DNA of 5,602 nt from Bacteroidia bacterium (GTDB lineage Bacteria; Bacteroidota; Bacteroidia; B-17B0; Aurantibacillaceae). The translations under genes were made by a program, and so were the position numbers. Every line of letters starts with the position of its first letter. Positions within the stretch are counted from its first letter, which is position 1. The DNA is taken from assembly GCA_014379485.1 (NCBI GenBank), contig JACMLS010000962.1, positions 1 to 5,602 of the forward strand, written 5' to 3'. The notes beneath the pieces are model-generated. The model was given only the letters and a program-made list of their open reading frames with translations, ran no database searches and was not told the DNA's origin. Shown here one piece after another: positions 5,119-5,602 of the stretch.

Positions 5119-5602
5119 ATGCCATCATTTAAGGGACTGATCCTTTCCAAACTTCCTGCAGTTGGAACCACCATATTTACTGTAATGAGCAAACTTGCCA
5201 CAGAACACAAAGCGATAAATCTTTCTCAGGGTTTTCCTGATTTTAATTGTTCTGATGAGTTGCTGGATCTTGTAAATAAATACATGCGCGCAGGTATGAA
5301 CCAATATGCGCCCATGCAAGGCGTACCTGCTTTGCGCGAATCTATTTCTGAAATGATGGAGGGTTTGTACGGAATGAAATACGATCCGGAAACAGAAATT
5401 AATATTACCGCCGGCGCAACGCAGGCAATTTATACAGCCATTGCCGCTTTGGTGCGCGATGGTGATGAAGTAATTATTTTTGAACCTGCTTACGATTGCT
5501 ATGGCCCCGCTGTAGAAATGAACGGGGGCAGAGCAGTATATGTACAGTTAAAACAACCCGATTTTTCTATTGACTGGAATGTGGTTAAAAAAATGATCAA
5601 CA
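5119..5602 (+). CDS. PLP-dependent aminotransferase, methionine/kynurenine aminotransferase type (3' end outside window)
   Basis: 161 codons are visible and the frame is still open at the window edge. It is a class I/II (fold type I) aminotransferase, which would move an amino group from an amino acid to a 2-oxo acid using pyridoxal phosphate in the cytoplasm. SKLPAVGTTIF (10-20) and NLSQGFPDF (34-42) are typical of the YbdL / kynurenine aminotransferase / glutamine transaminase K branch. NQYAPMQGVPALRE (61-74) is the substrate-side Tyr loop, TAGATQAI (97-104) contains the PLP-phosphate-binding segment, and EPAYDCYGP (122-130) contains the ring-stacking Tyr. The catalytic Lys lies beyond the window. 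The ATG at 5119 is chosen because it starts a few residues before the conserved KLP; the next in-frame ATG (residue 23) would cut into it. Methionine aminotransferase is the best guess among the branch; substrate cannot be fixed from this half. Confidence 0.85.
   Translation, partial: MPSFKGLILSKLPAVGTTIFTVMSKLATEHKAINLSQGFPDFNCSDELLDLVNKYMRAGMNQYAPMQGVPALRESISEMMEGLYGMKYDPETEINITAGATQAIYTAIAALVRDGDEVIIFEPAYDCYGPAVEMNGGRAVYVQLKQPDFSIDWNVVKKMIN

Noticed and set aside
5125..5319. 64-codon minus-strand frame inside the aminotransferase
   Set aside because: Antisense to conserved aminotransferase motifs (NLSQGFPDF, NQYAPMQG); a shadow.

Overview
The window looks like a chromosomal segment of a member of the Bacteroidota. 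Three things support this. The large receptor carries the carboxypeptidase-regulatory-like N-terminal domain that is typical of that phylum. A small protein resembles the Bacteroidota HYC_CC_PP family. The exact octamer TATCTTTG, which fits the phylum's -7 promoter consensus TAnnTTTG, lies upstream of three genes. Start codons have A/T-rich leaders with no clear Shine-Dalgarno sequence, and the DNA is AT-rich. Genus cannot be told from this sequence.

Layout. At the left edge (1-29, minus strand) is the start of a divergent gene; its nine complete codons resemble the N-terminus of Bacteroidota DprA, which is only a suggestion. On the plus strand follow a complete TonB-dependent outer-membrane receptor (156-2498), a 216-bp intergenic stretch rich in inverted repeats, a small secreted Cys-containing protein of HYC_CC_PP type (2715-3095), and a secreted metallothionein-like protein with 21 cysteines (3256-3621). 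A strong, probably bidirectional hairpin terminator (3695-3744) separates this block from the convergent housekeeping gene pgk (3769-4962, minus). Divergent from pgk is a class I/II PLP-dependent aminotransferase, probably a methionine or kynurenine-type aminotransferase, which starts at 5119 and runs off the right edge.

How the genes may work together. The receptor would import a scarce ligand across the outer membrane using TonB energy. The two following secreted Cys-rich proteins could bind or buffer a thiophilic metal in the periplasm. That makes 156-3621 a candidate metal-handling neighbourhood, but substrate and co-regulation are inferred from proximity and composition only. The predicted promoter at 2681-2709 and the long gap before it argue that the receptor and the small proteins are not simply one transcript. 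pgk (glycolysis) and the aminotransferase are ordinary core metabolism with no evident link to the rest.

The most unusual non-coding signal is a recurring inverted repeat, TCCCGAT...ATCGGGA. It occurs three times, each time in an intergenic region and each time in a different setting: nested inside a larger inverted repeat after the receptor, inside the bidirectional terminator, and at the predicted 5' end of the pgk mRNA. I found no mobile element, CRISPR array, tRNA or rRNA, and no clearly new multi-gene system.
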